A stretch of 39,058 nucleotides of DNA from Thermoplasmata archaeon (GTDB lineage Archaea > Thermoplasmatota > Thermoplasmata > Lutacidiplasmatales > SKW197), in contig JAVZCK010000019.1 of the NCBI GenBank assembly GCA_038874435.1, forward strand, positions 1-39,058, written 5' to 3'. Made by a program: the position numbers and the translations under genes. Below are positions 26,422 to 35,615 of the stretch, piece after piece. The notes beneath the pieces were generated by a model that was not told the DNA's origin, ran no database searches, and saw only the letters and a program-made list of their open reading frames with translations. Each line of letters starts with the position of its first letter. Positions within the stretch are counted from its first letter, which is position 1.

Positions 26422-27633
26422 TCAAATTATCCTTGTTTTTGGTGAATAACATCTGGCCTCAACAGCCCTCCCTGCGCCCACCCAGCACTCCTCGCTCAAA
26501 ACTGTGCCCGGGTTCACAGAACAATTTATCCCGAGCTTGCAATCGTCGCCAATCACTGCACCAAATTTTCTCAACCCTGTTTGCACCTTCACTCCCTGAA
26601 CATAAGAATGAATCTCCTTTCCATCCAGCCGCAAATTTGCAATTTTTGTGCCTGCACCGAGATTCACTCGCATTCCAATGATACTGTCTCCCACATAATT
26701 GAAGTGTGGTGCATTTGAGTTTGACATAATTATTGAGTTTTTGATTTCACTGGCATTACCAATGTGACAGTTATCACCAATGTATGTGCTTGGCCTGATG
26801 TAAGCATTAGGGCCAATTCGGCAATTTTTCCCAATGTAAACTGGCCCTACGATATAGCTGCCAGAGTGCACCACAGTGCCTTCCTCAATCACCACATTTC
26901 CTTTCACAACTGCATACTCCTCCACCTCTCCCAGAATCTTTCTCTGAACCTTACTCAACAAAATTTCGTTGGCCTTCAACAAATCCCAGGGCTTCCCTAT
27001 GTCCTCCCATGCACCAGCACTCTTAACAGAAACCACTTTCTTTTCGGACGCTAGCAAGTTTATTGCATCTGTTAACTCATACTCTCCCCTCGCCGAAACC
27101 TTTATTTTATCCAGTGCCTCGAAAATTTCGGGTGTGAAATAATAAATCCCTGCGTTAATATAGTCTCCCTTAACCTTTGCCTTTTCATGGATTTTTACCA
27201 CATCCTCACCATCAAATTCTATAGCCCCATACTCCAAGGTATTCTCTCTCCTCACCGCAGCAAGCACATTTTTCCCACCCTTTCCTTTAGCCAACACCTC
27301 TTTCAAAATCTCTTCCTCAAAAACAATGTCCCCATTGAGGCAAAGAAAATTTCCATCACAGAATTTTCTAACTGTTTTCACCGCATCTCCAGTCCCTGCT
27401 TGCTTCTCCTGTCTGATCAGGGTTATTCCCTCCTTCCCCTCTAACATCTCCCTGAACTGCGCTTCCTGCTGATGCACCACAATCGCAATTTCTTCAATTC
27501 CTGCATTTTTCAGGGCGTCTAGAATGTGGAGAAGCAATGGTTTACCTGCAACTGGAAGTAATGGCTTTGGCGTTTTCGCTGTAAGGGGTTTTAACCTTTT
27601 CCCCTCACCTGCTGCAAGCACAACTGCCTTCAA
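26422..27633 (-). CDS. glmU: Bifunctional sugar-1-phosphate nucleotidyltransferase/acetyltransferase (archaeal GlmU type)
   Basis: A 403-residue two-domain enzyme expected to acetylate glucosamine-1-phosphate and then form UDP-GlcNAc. The N-terminal Rossmann-like domain (about 1-225) has VVLAAGEGKRLKPLT, TPKPLLPV and LNGDIVF. The C-terminal part is a left-handed beta-helix of hexapeptide repeats, with an acetyltransferase site NAPHFNYVGDSIIG (His as likely base) and VNLGAGT. This is the layout of MJ1101/ST0452-type enzymes. TTG 27633 is proposed as start: it gives the family-typical MKAVVLAAG, overlaps the glmM stop codon, and has GAGGTG 6 nt upstream. GTG 27642 is an alternative. Its neighbour glmM supplies the substrate. 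Confidence 0.88.
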   Translation of the reverse strand: MKAVVLAAGEGKRLKPLTAKTPKPLLPVAGKPLLLHILDALKNAGIEEIAIVVHQQEAQFREMLEGKEGITLIRQEKQAGTGDAVKTVRKFCDGNFLCLNGDIVFEEEILKEVLAKGKGGKNVLAAVRRENTLEYGAIEFDGEDVVKIHEKAKVKGDYINAGIYYFTPEIFEALDKIKVSARGEYELTDAINLLASEKKVVSVKSAGAWEDIGKPWDLLKANEILLSKVQRKILGEVEEYAVVKGNVVIEEGTVVHSGSYIVGPVYIGKNCRIGPNAYIRPSTYIGDNCHIGNASEIKNSIIMSNSNAPHFNYVGDSIIGMRVNLGAGTKIANLRLDGKEIHSYVQGVKVQTGLRKFGAVIGDDCKLGINCSVNPGTVLSEECWVGAGRAVEARCYSPKTRII

Positions 27634-28931
27634 GCTATGCACCTCTTCACCACATCCATTGCCTGCTCATAAATCTTTTCGCATCTCTCTGCACTCCTGC
27701 TCTCTGAAAAAATTCTGATTTTTGGCTCTGTGCCTGAGAAACGCACAAGCAATGCACCATCCTCAAAAATCAACTTCAGGCCATCAACTGTAAAAGCTCT
27801 GCCTCCAAGCTCCCTCAATGCCTCAAAAACCTTCTTTTCAATCTCCAGACGCCTTTCCTTCTGGTATTTTACACTCCCTTTCTTGATGTGTAACCTTGGA
27901 ATATTCGCAACCATTTCCGAAATGCGTTTACCCTCTTCAGAAAGCAATTTCACTGCGGCGTAAATTCCATCTGGACAATAAGAATGCTGCGGAAAGATAT
28001 ATGTGCCAGAGGGTTCGCCTCCAAAAACTCCGTTCAGCTCACGTAATTTTGCACTTACAAACACATCGCCAGTTTTTGTCACCTCCACTCTTTCCTCCCC
28101 CAACAACCAATAAACCGCAGAAGTAGTGTCAATGCTCACCACGACCTTTCCCTTGGGCAATTGCCTTGCAAAATGGCAGAGAATCAAATCTGGCTCCACA
28201 TAATTTCCTTGCTCATCTATAACAGCAACTCTGTCTGCGTCTCCATCATGGGCAATTCCTGCCTCACAACCTTCAGCCACAACTGTTCTGGAAAGCGTCT
28301 TCAAGTGCTCGGGAACTGGTTCGCTCTCACGCCAGGGAAAGGTGCCATCTGGCTGGGCATTCAGCGAAAGCACCTGGCATCCCAGCATTCTCAAGATTGT
28401 TGGTGTAAATTCACCAGCGGCCCCATTTCCAGCATCTATCACTACCTTCTTTTCGATTTTTCCGAACTCGGCAACCAATTTTTCAATGTATCTTTCTTTC
28501 AGATGATATGCTGTTGAGTATCTGCCAATAAATTCATATCCTGGATTTCTGCAGTTTTTCCGTTCAATTACCTCCTCTATCTCTGCCATCTGCTTTTCAG
28601 AGAAGCCTGACCCATCAGGGTTTATGAGTTTAATTCCGTTGTATTCTGGGGGATTGTGCGATGCCGTAATTACAGCACAGCAATCAAAGAATCTAGCCAA
28701 ATAGCCAGCAACAGGTGTTGGTGCAATGCCCAAATCAACCACATTGCCACCAGATGCCATTATTCCTGATATGAATGCCTTTTCAATCATGTTCCTCGAG
28801 GTTCTTGTATCTGTAGCGACCAGCACATTTGGATAACTGCTGCCAACAGCTCTACCCGCTGCCATTGAAAGTTCTAAAGTCAGTTCGGAGTTTATAATCC
28901 CCCTTATCCCTGAGCTGCCAAAGTATTTCAT
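27630..28931 (-). CDS. glmM: Phosphoglucosamine mutase/phosphomannomutase family enzyme
   Basis: A 433-residue alpha-D-phosphohexomutase that interconverts sugar 6- and 1-phosphates. All four site motifs are present: TASHNPPEYNGIK (phosphoserine loop), DGDADR (Mg site), GGEPSG (sugar loop) and RFSGTEPKIRIF (phosphate loop). The next gene encodes a GlmU-type enzyme, so glucosamine-6-phosphate to glucosamine-1-phosphate is the most likely reaction; a phosphomannomutase role is possible and would feed the GDP-mannose used at 36825-37799. ATG 28931 lies about 29 bp from the centre of the TATA region, so the message is probably leaderless. First gene of a four-gene operon. Confidence 0.9.
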   Translation of the reverse strand: MKYFGSSGIRGIINSELTLELSMAAGRAVGSSYPNVLVATDTRTSRNMIEKAFISGIMASGGNVVDLGIAPTPVAGYLARFFDCCAVITASHNPPEYNGIKLINPDGSGFSEKQMAEIEEVIERKNCRNPGYEFIGRYSTAYHLKERYIEKLVAEFGKIEKKVVIDAGNGAAGEFTPTILRMLGCQVLSLNAQPDGTFPWRESEPVPEHLKTLSRTVVAEGCEAGIAHDGDADRVAVIDEQGNYVEPDLILCHFARQLPKGKVVVSIDTTSAVYWLLGEERVEVTKTGDVFVSAKLRELNGVFGGEPSGTYIFPQHSYCPDGIYAAVKLLSEEGKRISEMVANIPRLHIKKGSVKYQKERRLEIEKKVFEALRELGGRAFTVDGLKLIFEDGALLVRFSGTEPKIRIFSESRSAERCEKIYEQAMDVVKRCIA

Positions 28932-28953
28932 CGGGCAATGGAGATTTTAGGGC

Positions 28954-28966
28954 TATTTATATATAT
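28954..28966. promoter_or_regulatory. Shared TATA region between glmM and carbamate kinase
   Basis: TATTTATATATAT reads as a TATA box on both strands. Leftward it places a start at about 28933, just at the glmM ATG. Rightward it places one near 28987, giving carbamate kinase a leader of about 30 nt that carries a GGGGG ribosome site. Confidence 0.6.
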
Positions 28967-29018
28967 CTCCAGGTATTTACTTCAATTTACCTTTCAAAAC
29001 CTGAAAGGGGGTATTATC

Positions 29019-29972
29019 ATTACAAAAACTGCGGTAGTTGCAATCGGTGGAAATGCAATCTTAAGGGCAGGGCAAAGAGGCAGTGCTGAGGAGCAATTTG
29101 CAAACCTCTACAACAGCATGCCCTATCTGGTAAAAATGATTAAGGACGGCTATGACATCGTAATCACGCATGGGAATGGCCCCCAGGTGGGTAACATCCT
29201 CCTCCAGAATGAGTTAAGCAAAGAGCAGGTGCCCACTATGCCACTGGATGTTTGCGGTGCAATGTCACAGGGACTTCTGGGGTACCTGATCCAGCAAACC
29301 CTCACGAACCTGCTTGCAATTGAGAAACTGAATAAAACCGTAGTGTCCATTGTGACGCAAGTTGTTGTCAACGAAAACGACCCAGCATTCAAAAATCCAA
29401 CAAAGCCAGTCGGGCAATATTACCCTGCGGATGTTGCTGAAAAGTTGATGAAAGAGAAGGGCTGGGTTATGAAGGAGGATAAGGCAAGAGGAGGATTCAG
29501 GAGAGTTGTGCCCTCACCAGAACCTATAGATATTGTGGAAAAGGAGGCAATTAAGCGTCTGGTATTTTCCGGGCAAAACCAGGAATATGTTGTGATTGCT
29601 GCTGGGGGTGGAGGAATCCCTGTAATAAGAACATCCTCTGGCTACAAAGGGGTTGAGGCAGTTATTGATAAGGACCTTGCCTCCAGTGTGCTTGCAAATG
29701 CAATTGAGGAGAAATTTTTTGTAATTTTAACAGATGTGGAAAAGGTCTGTCTTAACTTTGGCAAACCAAACCAGCAATCCCTTTCGCATCTCTCGCTTTC
29801 TGATGCTGAAAAATACTTCGCTGAAGGACAGTTCCCGAGCGGAAGCATGGGTCCGAAGATTCTTGCCTCAATCAGATTCCTGCAGCGAGGTGGAGAAAAG
29901 GTGCTGATTACCTCAGGAGAAAAATTGAGGGAGGCACTGGAAGGAAGGACTGGTACCCTCATCACGAAATGA
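29019..29972 (+). CDS. arcC: Carbamate kinase
   Basis: A 317-residue enzyme of the amino-acid kinase family that transfers phosphate between carbamoyl phosphate and ADP. Motifs: AVVAIGGNAI at the N-terminus, THGNGPQVGN, the insert with VVNENDPAF and KPVGQYY, AAGGGGIPV, VIDKDLASS, LTDVEKV and SGSMGPK. ATT at 29019 is proposed as the start: GGGGG at 29007-29011 lies 7 nt upstream and the protein then begins like other carbamate kinases. The only in-frame ATG (28938) is 27 codons earlier, left of the TATA element. No arginine deiminase or ornithine carbamoyltransferase gene is nearby, so the pathway it serves is not shown. Confidence 0.9.
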   Translation: MTKTAVVAIGGNAILRAGQRGSAEEQFANLYNSMPYLVKMIKDGYDIVITHGNGPQVGNILLQNELSKEQVPTMPLDVCGAMSQGLLGYLIQQTLTNLLAIEKLNKTVVSIVTQVVVNENDPAFKNPTKPVGQYYPADVAEKLMKEKGWVMKEDKARGGFRRVVPSPEPIDIVEKEAIKRLVFSGQNQEYVVIAAGGGGIPVIRTSSGYKGVEAVIDKDLASSVLANAIEEKFFVILTDVEKVCLNFGKPNQQSLSHLSLSDAEKYFAEGQFPSGSMGPKILASIRFLQRGGEKVLITSGEKLREALEGRTGTLITK

Positions 29973-29973
29973 T

Positions 29974-32900
29974 TCAGTATTGCCTATTTTTTTGCTGAGC
30001 TCTCTGCATTTCTGGTTTTGCCTTTTTCTTTCTGAGGAACAAGAAGTAGATAAGAAGGACTACAACTACAATTCCAGCAATCACAACCAGCAGAATACCA
30101 AGAATGCAGGTGTTGACGATTGCTTCGCCTGTCTCAACTGTTGCCGTGATTTCATTTGATTTTTCACCTTCTCCTGCTCCATTTACTGCAGAGACCCTGT
30201 AGTGATAACTCTTTCCCGGCTCCACACTAATGTCAATGTATGTTGTGTTGCCAGCACTCACTTCCTCAAGCAAGGTCTCGTTTTCACCATCTACCCATCT
30301 GTAAATTCTGTAAGCTGTGATGTTTGAACCGCCATCGTCTGTGGGCTTGCTCCATTCTAGCGTTATCCAGAGCAATTTGCTCACCACACGAAGATTCAGC
30401 ACCTTGCCTGGCACTGTGAAAGGCACCACGCTCACAATTGCCTTCTCGCTTTCTCCAGCAGCATTTTCAGCACTCACTGCATAGTAGTATCTGACACCGT
30501 TCTTCAGATTTTTGTCCATGTAAGTTGTAGTATTGACCTCTGCAATCTTCGTCAGGTTGGTCTCATTTAGGCCCCTGTAAATGTTGTATTTGATTATCTG
30601 GCTCCCACCATCGCTCAATGGAGGATACCAGCTTAAATTCACAGTTCCATTGCCAGCAACTGCTTCCAAATACTGGGCTTTGCCTGGCACACCAATCGCT
30701 TTTGCACTCACCACATCGGAAAGAAGTCCCTCTCCATAACCATTTACCGCACTCACCGCATAGAAGTAATCTGTGCCAGAGATAATGTTTGTGTCTGTGT
30801 ACGAATACTGGACTCCTAGTGTAGCAAGAAGCGAGAGATTGTCTGGACTCATGCCCCTATAAACTTGATAATTCGTGATCTGGCTTCCACCATCACTCAG
30901 TGGGGCCTCCCATGTAAGCACTATTTTTCCAGCTTTTCCTTCAGCAGTGAGATTTCTTACCTTACCTGGTGCACCAATCACACTTGCACTCACAACATCG
31001 GATTTTGCACCTTCTCCCACTGCATTCACAGCACTTACAGCATAGTAATAAGTTCCACCTGTTGAGAGCGTGTCTGTGTAGGAGGTTATGTTAGCATTGA
31101 CTGCAATCAGAGAAAGATTGCCTGGTTCAGTGCCTCTGTAAATTCTGTAGTTTGTGATTGGGAAATAGCCAGTATCTAATGGCATCACCCAGGTAAGAGT
31201 AACATTCTTATCCAGAACTGAAGCAGTCAGGAAACGGGGCTGGGAGGGAAGATAGCCAGTAAGCACAGAAATTTCGTTGGAGGCAGGGCTTTCGCCCACT
31301 GTGTTATAGGCCCTCACCACATAATAGTATGTTCTACCGAACTGCACAGTCGCATCTACATAAGCAAGGGCACTTACGCTGTCCAGATATGTCTCAGCTC
31401 CACTTACAAGCCCACGATAAACCTTGTAGCCAGATATTTGAATTCCGCCTGTATCTGAAGGAGGTTGCCAGGCAATTCTCACCACACTTCCTGCTGCGTC
31501 AAAGTACCCAGTTAAATTCTTTGGTGGTGCTGGTGTGGTTGCTGCAGTTGCGTTTGCCTCATTCGATTTGTTTCCTTCTCCAATTGCATTTATTGCTGCA
31601 ACCTGATAGTAGTATGTTGTGCCAGCTGTTACATTTGTATCTGTGTAAGTTGTGAAGTTACCGATAATTGCAAATGGTGTTTCTGTGCCAGACGCTGTGC
31701 TCCTGTAAATCCGATAGTTTGTAATTGCACTGCCACCATCACTTGCCGGCTGTATCCAACTGAGGGTAATTTTTCTATCTCCGATTTCAGCTACTAGATT
31801 CCTTGGGGATGACGGAACACCATAGCCATAAACCTCGGCTTCCAACACACCTGTCTTGTTTCCCTCACCAATGTTGTTCAGCGCGCTCAGAGCATAATAG
31901 TAAACCTTACCAACGCTCACATTTGTGTCCTTGTATGTAAGCTGGTTTCCGAGTTCTGCATAAAGCAATAGATTTGTAGAAGTGTTACCCCTGTAGAGCC
32001 TGTAGCCAATTACGGGTGTGCCTCCATCATCAAGTGGAGGTTCCCAGCCCAGTGTGACATTTTCAAAAGAAGAAACTACTGTAAAGTTACGCGGTACTGA
32101 GGGTACGGATGGAGATAATGGCGTGGCACTTGCCTCGTTTGACAATCCACTTTCTCCAATAGTATTCACTGCACTAACAGCATAGTAGTAGGTGGTGCCT
32201 ACAGTCACAGCGGCATCCGTATAATTGAGTTGATTGCCAACAGTAGTAAGATATGTGAGATTGCCAGAGCTTGTACCTCTGTAAATTTTGTAGCTGGTAA
32301 TTGGACTTCCTCCATCACTTCCAGGTGTTTCCCATTGCAAAAAGATTTTGCCATGCCCAGCCTTTGCTACAAGATTTCTTGGTGGACTTGGAGCTGTGCC
32401 TAGATTCAACACCCAGGTATCGTTGAAAGGTTGGGTCGGGTATGCTCCAGCATCGCCATAAAATACATACACTGATTTCCCATCTGTAGCCAGTGCATGG
32501 GCACCTCGTGCTTGCGGAACTTTGCTCAGATTCAGCAATATCCAGGTATTTGCAGAGTATGAGTATGCCCATGTTTCATTGGAGTAGGGGCTCCCACTCA
32601 CACCACATGCACCACCAAACAAAATAATTTTTTGATGAACGCTAACATACGACATCTTTGCTACCCATCTTCCTGATGGTGCTATGGAGGTTGGCAGTTT
32701 GGTCCAACTGTTCGTGCTATAGTCATATGCCCATGTCTCTGCTTTAAGTGATGTGCCAGTGTTGCCGCCAAAAAGAATGCACTTTCCGCTATTTTCGTCG
32801 TACGCTAAAGCATGTTCTTCAATGCCCCCTGGATTCTGAGATGTTAATTTTTGTGTCCAGGTATTTGTAGAGTAGTCGTAAACCCATGTGTCACTAAGGT

Positions 32901-34395
32901 GTGTATATCCTGTTCCCACGCCTCCATACATCACAAACACACCGTTTTTCTTATCAAAAACCATTTCATGCCCATATCTCCCAGGTGGGCTTACGGATGG
33001 ATAGACACTAGACCAGGAATTTGTCCCATAATCATAAACCCATGTATCTGACATACAACTGTTTGTCGATGTGCGTCCACCAAAAAGCACTAATTTGTGG
33101 TGCAAGGAATCATATGCCATCGCATATGAATCCCTTGGAGAGGGGGCAGTAACTGGATTCATATTTCGCCAAATGTTAGTTCTCGGATAGTACACCCAGG
33201 TTTCGCTATTTAGGGCATTTGTGCTAGTCCTACCTCCAAAAAGAATGAAAACATCTGCTGATTCGTGATAAACTACTTCTATGTGTCTTCTCGCAGAGGG
33301 TCTCTCTGTGGGCTCAAGGCAGAACCACTGCAGACTTGTTGCATCAAAAAGCCAGGAATCACTGAGGAGTACTAGAGGATTGTTGCCCGCATGCCCACCC
33401 ACATAATAAAGATTGTTTCCGTCAGTTGCTACAACATAACCTCCTCTCGCACTTGGCAATGATTGGAAATTCAGTTGTACCCAACTGTTCGTTCCACTAT
33501 CATAGGTCCATGTCTCGTTTGAAAAACTTTTTTCATCTGCGGAAGTGGCACCACCAAACAGTATAAGCTTTTGAATAGTTGGCGCAAAAACCATTTCAGC
33601 CAACCATCTTGGAGTGGGACTCCCTAATGGACTTAGTTTCTGCCAGGTGTTCTGAGCATAGTCATAAGCCCATGTTTCGCTCAAAAGTGAACTCACATTT
33701 GCACCACCAAAGAGAATGCATTTCCCAGTTTTCTCATCATACCCAAACGCAGGGTCCTCTGCTTTCGGTGGTGTGTTTTGTGTGATTTTCTGTGTCCATG
33801 TGTTTGTACCGTAAGAATATACCCATGTATCGCTTAATCTATTCCAGTTGCTATCCACGCCACCAAACAGCACAAAAACTCCATTTTTCTTGTCGAAGAC
33901 CATTTCACATCCATACCTACTAGGTGGTTTTACTGATGGATTCATATTTGTCCATGTATTTGTTGAATAGTCATAAACCCATGTATCTGAGTAAAAGGTA
34001 CTTGTACCTGCAAAGCCGCCAAAAAGTACAATCTTGTGGTTAATTGTATCATAAGCCATGCCAAAAGCAAGCCTTGCTGGTGGCGAGTTTAAAGGGTTCA
34101 AAAGCCGCCATGTGTTTGTTTTCGGATTGTATTCCCAGGTCTCACCGCTCTGTTGGTTCGTACCTGTTCTCCCACCAAAGAGAATAAACACACCTGCAAT
34201 TTCATAGTACACCATTTCGGCCTGATATCTCGCAGACGGTTTTGATTCCTGTGTTAGTGGATACCATGTGTTGGCAGGAATTTCTATACTAGATACCACG
34301 TCTCTTTCATGCCTCGCTTTTTCTGCATTCGCCATCGCACTCAATCCAGTGCTGCAAACTAGCAACACCATAAGGAAAGATAACAGTTTCTTCAT
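29974..34395 (-). CDS. Exported Kelch-repeat and fibronectin III surface protein
   Basis: A 1473-residue membrane-anchored surface protein. ATG 34395 is set by AAGGAGG at 34405-34411 and gives a Sec-type signal peptide (MKKLLSFLMVLLVCSTGLSA). About residues 40-660 hold twelve Kelch motifs of roughly 50 residues, each with FGG, a Trp near ETW/DTW-x-YD and a following W. They form two sets of six, so probably two beta-propellers. About 668-1410 hold eight fibronectin III domains, most with a DGG-x-x-I-x-x-Y-x-I/V-YRG core and YYYAVSA-N-GEG. A hydrophobic helix (about 1424-1453) and a Lys/Arg-rich tail end the protein. Sequons are common. It ends one base from the opposing carbamate kinase stop. 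Probable role: adhesion or envelope structure. Confidence 0.85.
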   Translation of the reverse strand: MKKLLSFLMVLLVCSTGLSAMANAEKARHERDVVSSIEIPANTWYPLTQESKPSARYQAEMVYYEIAGVFILFGGRTGTNQQSGETWEYNPKTNTWRLLNPLNSPPARLAFGMAYDTINHKIVLFGGFAGTSTFYSDTWVYDYSTNTWTNMNPSVKPPSRYGCEMVFDKKNGVFVLFGGVDSNWNRLSDTWVYSYGTNTWTQKITQNTPPKAEDPAFGYDEKTGKCILFGGANVSSLLSETWAYDYAQNTWQKLSPLGSPTPRWLAEMVFAPTIQKLILFGGATSADEKSFSNETWTYDSGTNSWVQLNFQSLPSARGGYVVATDGNNLYYVGGHAGNNPLVLLSDSWLFDATSLQWFCLEPTERPSARRHIEVVYHESADVFILFGGRTSTNALNSETWVYYPRTNIWRNMNPVTAPSPRDSYAMAYDSLHHKLVLFGGRTSTNSCMSDTWVYDYGTNSWSSVYPSVSPPGRYGHEMVFDKKNGVFVMYGGVGTGYTHLSDTWVYDYSTNTWTQKLTSQNPGGIEEHALAYDENSGKCILFGGNTGTSLKAETWAYDYSTNSWTKLPTSIAPSGRWVAKMSYVSVHQKIILFGGACGVSGSPYSNETWAYSYSANTWILLNLSKVPQARGAHALATDGKSVYVFYGDAGAYPTQPFNDTWVLNLGTAPSPPRNLVAKAGHGKIFLQWETPGSDGGSPITSYKIYRGTSSGNLTYLTTVGNQLNYTDAAVTVGTTYYYAVSAVNTIGESGLSNEASATPLSPSVPSVPRNFTVVSSFENVTLGWEPPLDDGGTPVIGYRLYRGNTSTNLLLYAELGNQLTYKDTNVSVGKVYYYALSALNNIGEGNKTGVLEAEVYGYGVPSSPRNLVAEIGDRKITLSWIQPASDGGSAITNYRIYRSTASGTETPFAIIGNFTTYTDTNVTAGTTYYYQVAAINAIGEGNKSNEANATAATTPAPPKNLTGYFDAAGSVVRIAWQPPSDTGGIQISGYKVYRGLVSGAETYLDSVSALAYVDATVQFGRTYYYVVRAYNTVGESPASNEISVLTGYLPSQPRFLTASVLDKNVTLTWVMPLDTGYFPITNYRIYRGTEPGNLSLIAVNANITSYTDTLSTGGTYYYAVSAVNAVGEGAKSDVVSASVIGAPGKVRNLTAEGKAGKIVLTWEAPLSDGGSQITNYQVYRGMSPDNLSLLATLGVQYSYTDTNIISGTDYFYAVSAVNGYGEGLLSDVVSAKAIGVPGKAQYLEAVAGNGTVNLSWYPPLSDGGSQIIKYNIYRGLNETNLTKIAEVNTTTYMDKNLKNGVRYYYAVSAENAAGESEKAIVSVVPFTVPGKVLNLRVVSKLLWITLEWSKPTDDGGSNITAYRIYRWVDGENETLLEEVSAGNTTYIDISVEPGKSYHYRVSAVNGAGEGEKSNEITATVETGEAIVNTCILGILLVVIAGIVVVVLLIYFLFLRKKKAKPEMQRAQQKNRQY

Positions 34396-34404
34396 ACTAT
34401 GTGG

Positions 34405-34411
34405 CCTCCTT
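34405..34411 (-). promoter_or_regulatory. Strong ribosome binding site that fixes the Kelch protein start
   Basis: AAGGAGG on the minus strand, 9 nt before ATG 34395. It rules out the longer frame opening with TTG at 34434. Confidence 0.6.
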
Positions 34412-34434
34412 ACTCTTCCGAAATATTTCTTCAA

Positions 34435-34442
34435 TATTTAAA
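34435..34442 (-). promoter_or_regulatory. TATA box for the Kelch/FN3 gene
   Basis: TTTAAATA on the minus strand, predicting a start near 34412, just at the ribosome site. It ends 2 bp before the stop codon of the upstream glycosyltransferase gene (34444). Confidence 0.45.
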
Positions 34443-34443
34443 G

Positions 34444-35484
34444 CTATCTTGCCAATAGAAATTCTTTATAACATTTTACATACTCTGCAGCTGTTTTCTC
34501 CCACGAATACTTTTTTGCGTGTTCAATTCCTCTATTTTTTATATCCATCTTTAATGCCTCAATTATTCCCTCTGCAAATTCTTTAGGGTCGTTGTTTTTT
34601 ACATATACAGCAACATCACCTAGAAATTCTCTGTTAAACACCTTGTCCAAAACTACTACCTTGGCACCACATGCCAACGCCTCAAGACAAGATAAGCTCT
34701 CTATATATATGCTTGGCCACACAAAAACATCACATGAAGAGTAGTGCCTCCGTAATACTTCCTCTGAAACTACACCGGGTTCAACAATATCAAAACTCTT
34801 CTTTTTTATCTCCGCGATCTCTTTCTTTTGTTCTTTCCATATAGTCGGTCCAAACCTAACAAATCGAGATTCTATTCCTTTATCTCGTAAGTATTCAAGT
34901 GATCTGGCTACAAGGATAAAATTCTTTCTCGGTTCGTTGCTTCCGACAGAAAGAATATTTATTTTTGAAGGAGAAAAAAATTCTCCCTTTTCCTTTTGTG
35001 GATAATATTTTTCATGATCAATTCCGAGTCTTATCACACGAATTTTTGGGGACTTTATATTTGCATATTCTACAAGTTCCCTTTTAGACCATTCACTTAT
35101 ACTAACTATGCACTTTGCCCTTTTCAACGCTAAAATTCTCGTTTGCCAGTCTATTTTGTCCCCTAATCCCTTTATTCCGTATTGAGGCAGTTTAAGTGGC
35201 CAGATATCATAATATGTGATAAAATTCGTATTCAGGGTGGCCCAACCAGGGTCGAATGCATGTACTATTTTCGCTTGTGGAAATAGGGTTATTCTTTTCA
35301 CCCATGTTCTAATGAAATATCCTCTCTGTGCTTCTTTCAGACCTAAAGGAAAGAATGTAACTGATATTCCATTCTCCTGGCAGTATTTCCAGATTAACGG
35401 CAAAAGTTTGCGTATTACAGTACCATGACCAGTACCCTCTGGTACTGAAGGTTCAAATATACATGCTATATCTGTTTTTCTCAT
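34444..35484 (-). CDS. GT4-like glycosyltransferase (paralogue 1)
   Basis: A 346-residue GT-B fold protein. ATG 35484 is chosen because it sits about 27 bp after the TATA centre at 35507-35515 and aligns with the start of its paralogue at 38879. The N-terminal Rossmann domain has TGHGTVIRKLL and KIVHAFDPGW. The C-terminal donor domain has NILSVGSNEPRKNF, RFGP, CDVFVWPSIY and CLEALACGAKVVVLD. GT4 enzymes normally carry E-x7-E in this last segment; here it reads YIESLSCLEA, one residue shorter and with the first Glu displaced, so activity or donor preference may differ. It probably adds a sugar to a surface or lipid-linked glycan in the cytoplasm. It is followed by the Kelch gene. Confidence 0.82.
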   Translation of the reverse strand: MRKTDIACIFEPSVPEGTGHGTVIRKLLPLIWKYCQENGISVTFFPLGLKEAQRGYFIRTWVKRITLFPQAKIVHAFDPGWATLNTNFITYYDIWPLKLPQYGIKGLGDKIDWQTRILALKRAKCIVSISEWSKRELVEYANIKSPKIRVIRLGIDHEKYYPQKEKGEFFSPSKINILSVGSNEPRKNFILVARSLEYLRDKGIESRFVRFGPTIWKEQKKEIAEIKKKSFDIVEPGVVSEEVLRRHYSSCDVFVWPSIYIESLSCLEALACGAKVVVLDKVFNREFLGDVAVYVKNNDPKEFAEGIIEALKMDIKNRGIEHAKKYSWEKTAAEYVKCYKEFLLAR

Positions 35485-35506
35485 AAAAGTAATAAAATGC
35501 ATGATG

Positions 35507-35515
35507 CATATATTA
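35507..35515 (-). promoter_or_regulatory. TATA box for glycosyltransferase paralogue 1
   Basis: AATATATGC-like element on the minus strand, centred about 27 bp before ATG 35484; this supports a leaderless message and the shorter start. Confidence 0.5.
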
Positions 35516-35615
35516 TTTTTCTTTTGTGTTCTCAAGCTATCTGGCACATAAAATTTAAGTTCTCTTGAGTCGCAACGAACATACTCTGAGCAGTTTTATG
35601 TCAAGATAGATTGTG

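Noticed and set aside
28938-29018. 27-codon N-terminal extension of carbamate kinase from ATG 28938
   Set aside because: It starts left of the shared TATA box and has no match to the family's usual start; the ribosome site points to 29019.
30130-34290. Repeated DNA that at first looks like an array of satellites or CRISPR
   Set aside because: The periodicity of about 150 and 270 bp is that of coding Kelch and FN3 repeats, with diverged DNA and no fixed-length direct repeats with spacers.
35497-35509. ATGCAT-G-ATGCAT as an operator upstream of glycosyltransferase paralogue 1
   Set aside because: It is a short direct repeat of a self-complementary hexamer in AT-rich DNA and could easily arise by chance; no second copy was noticed.
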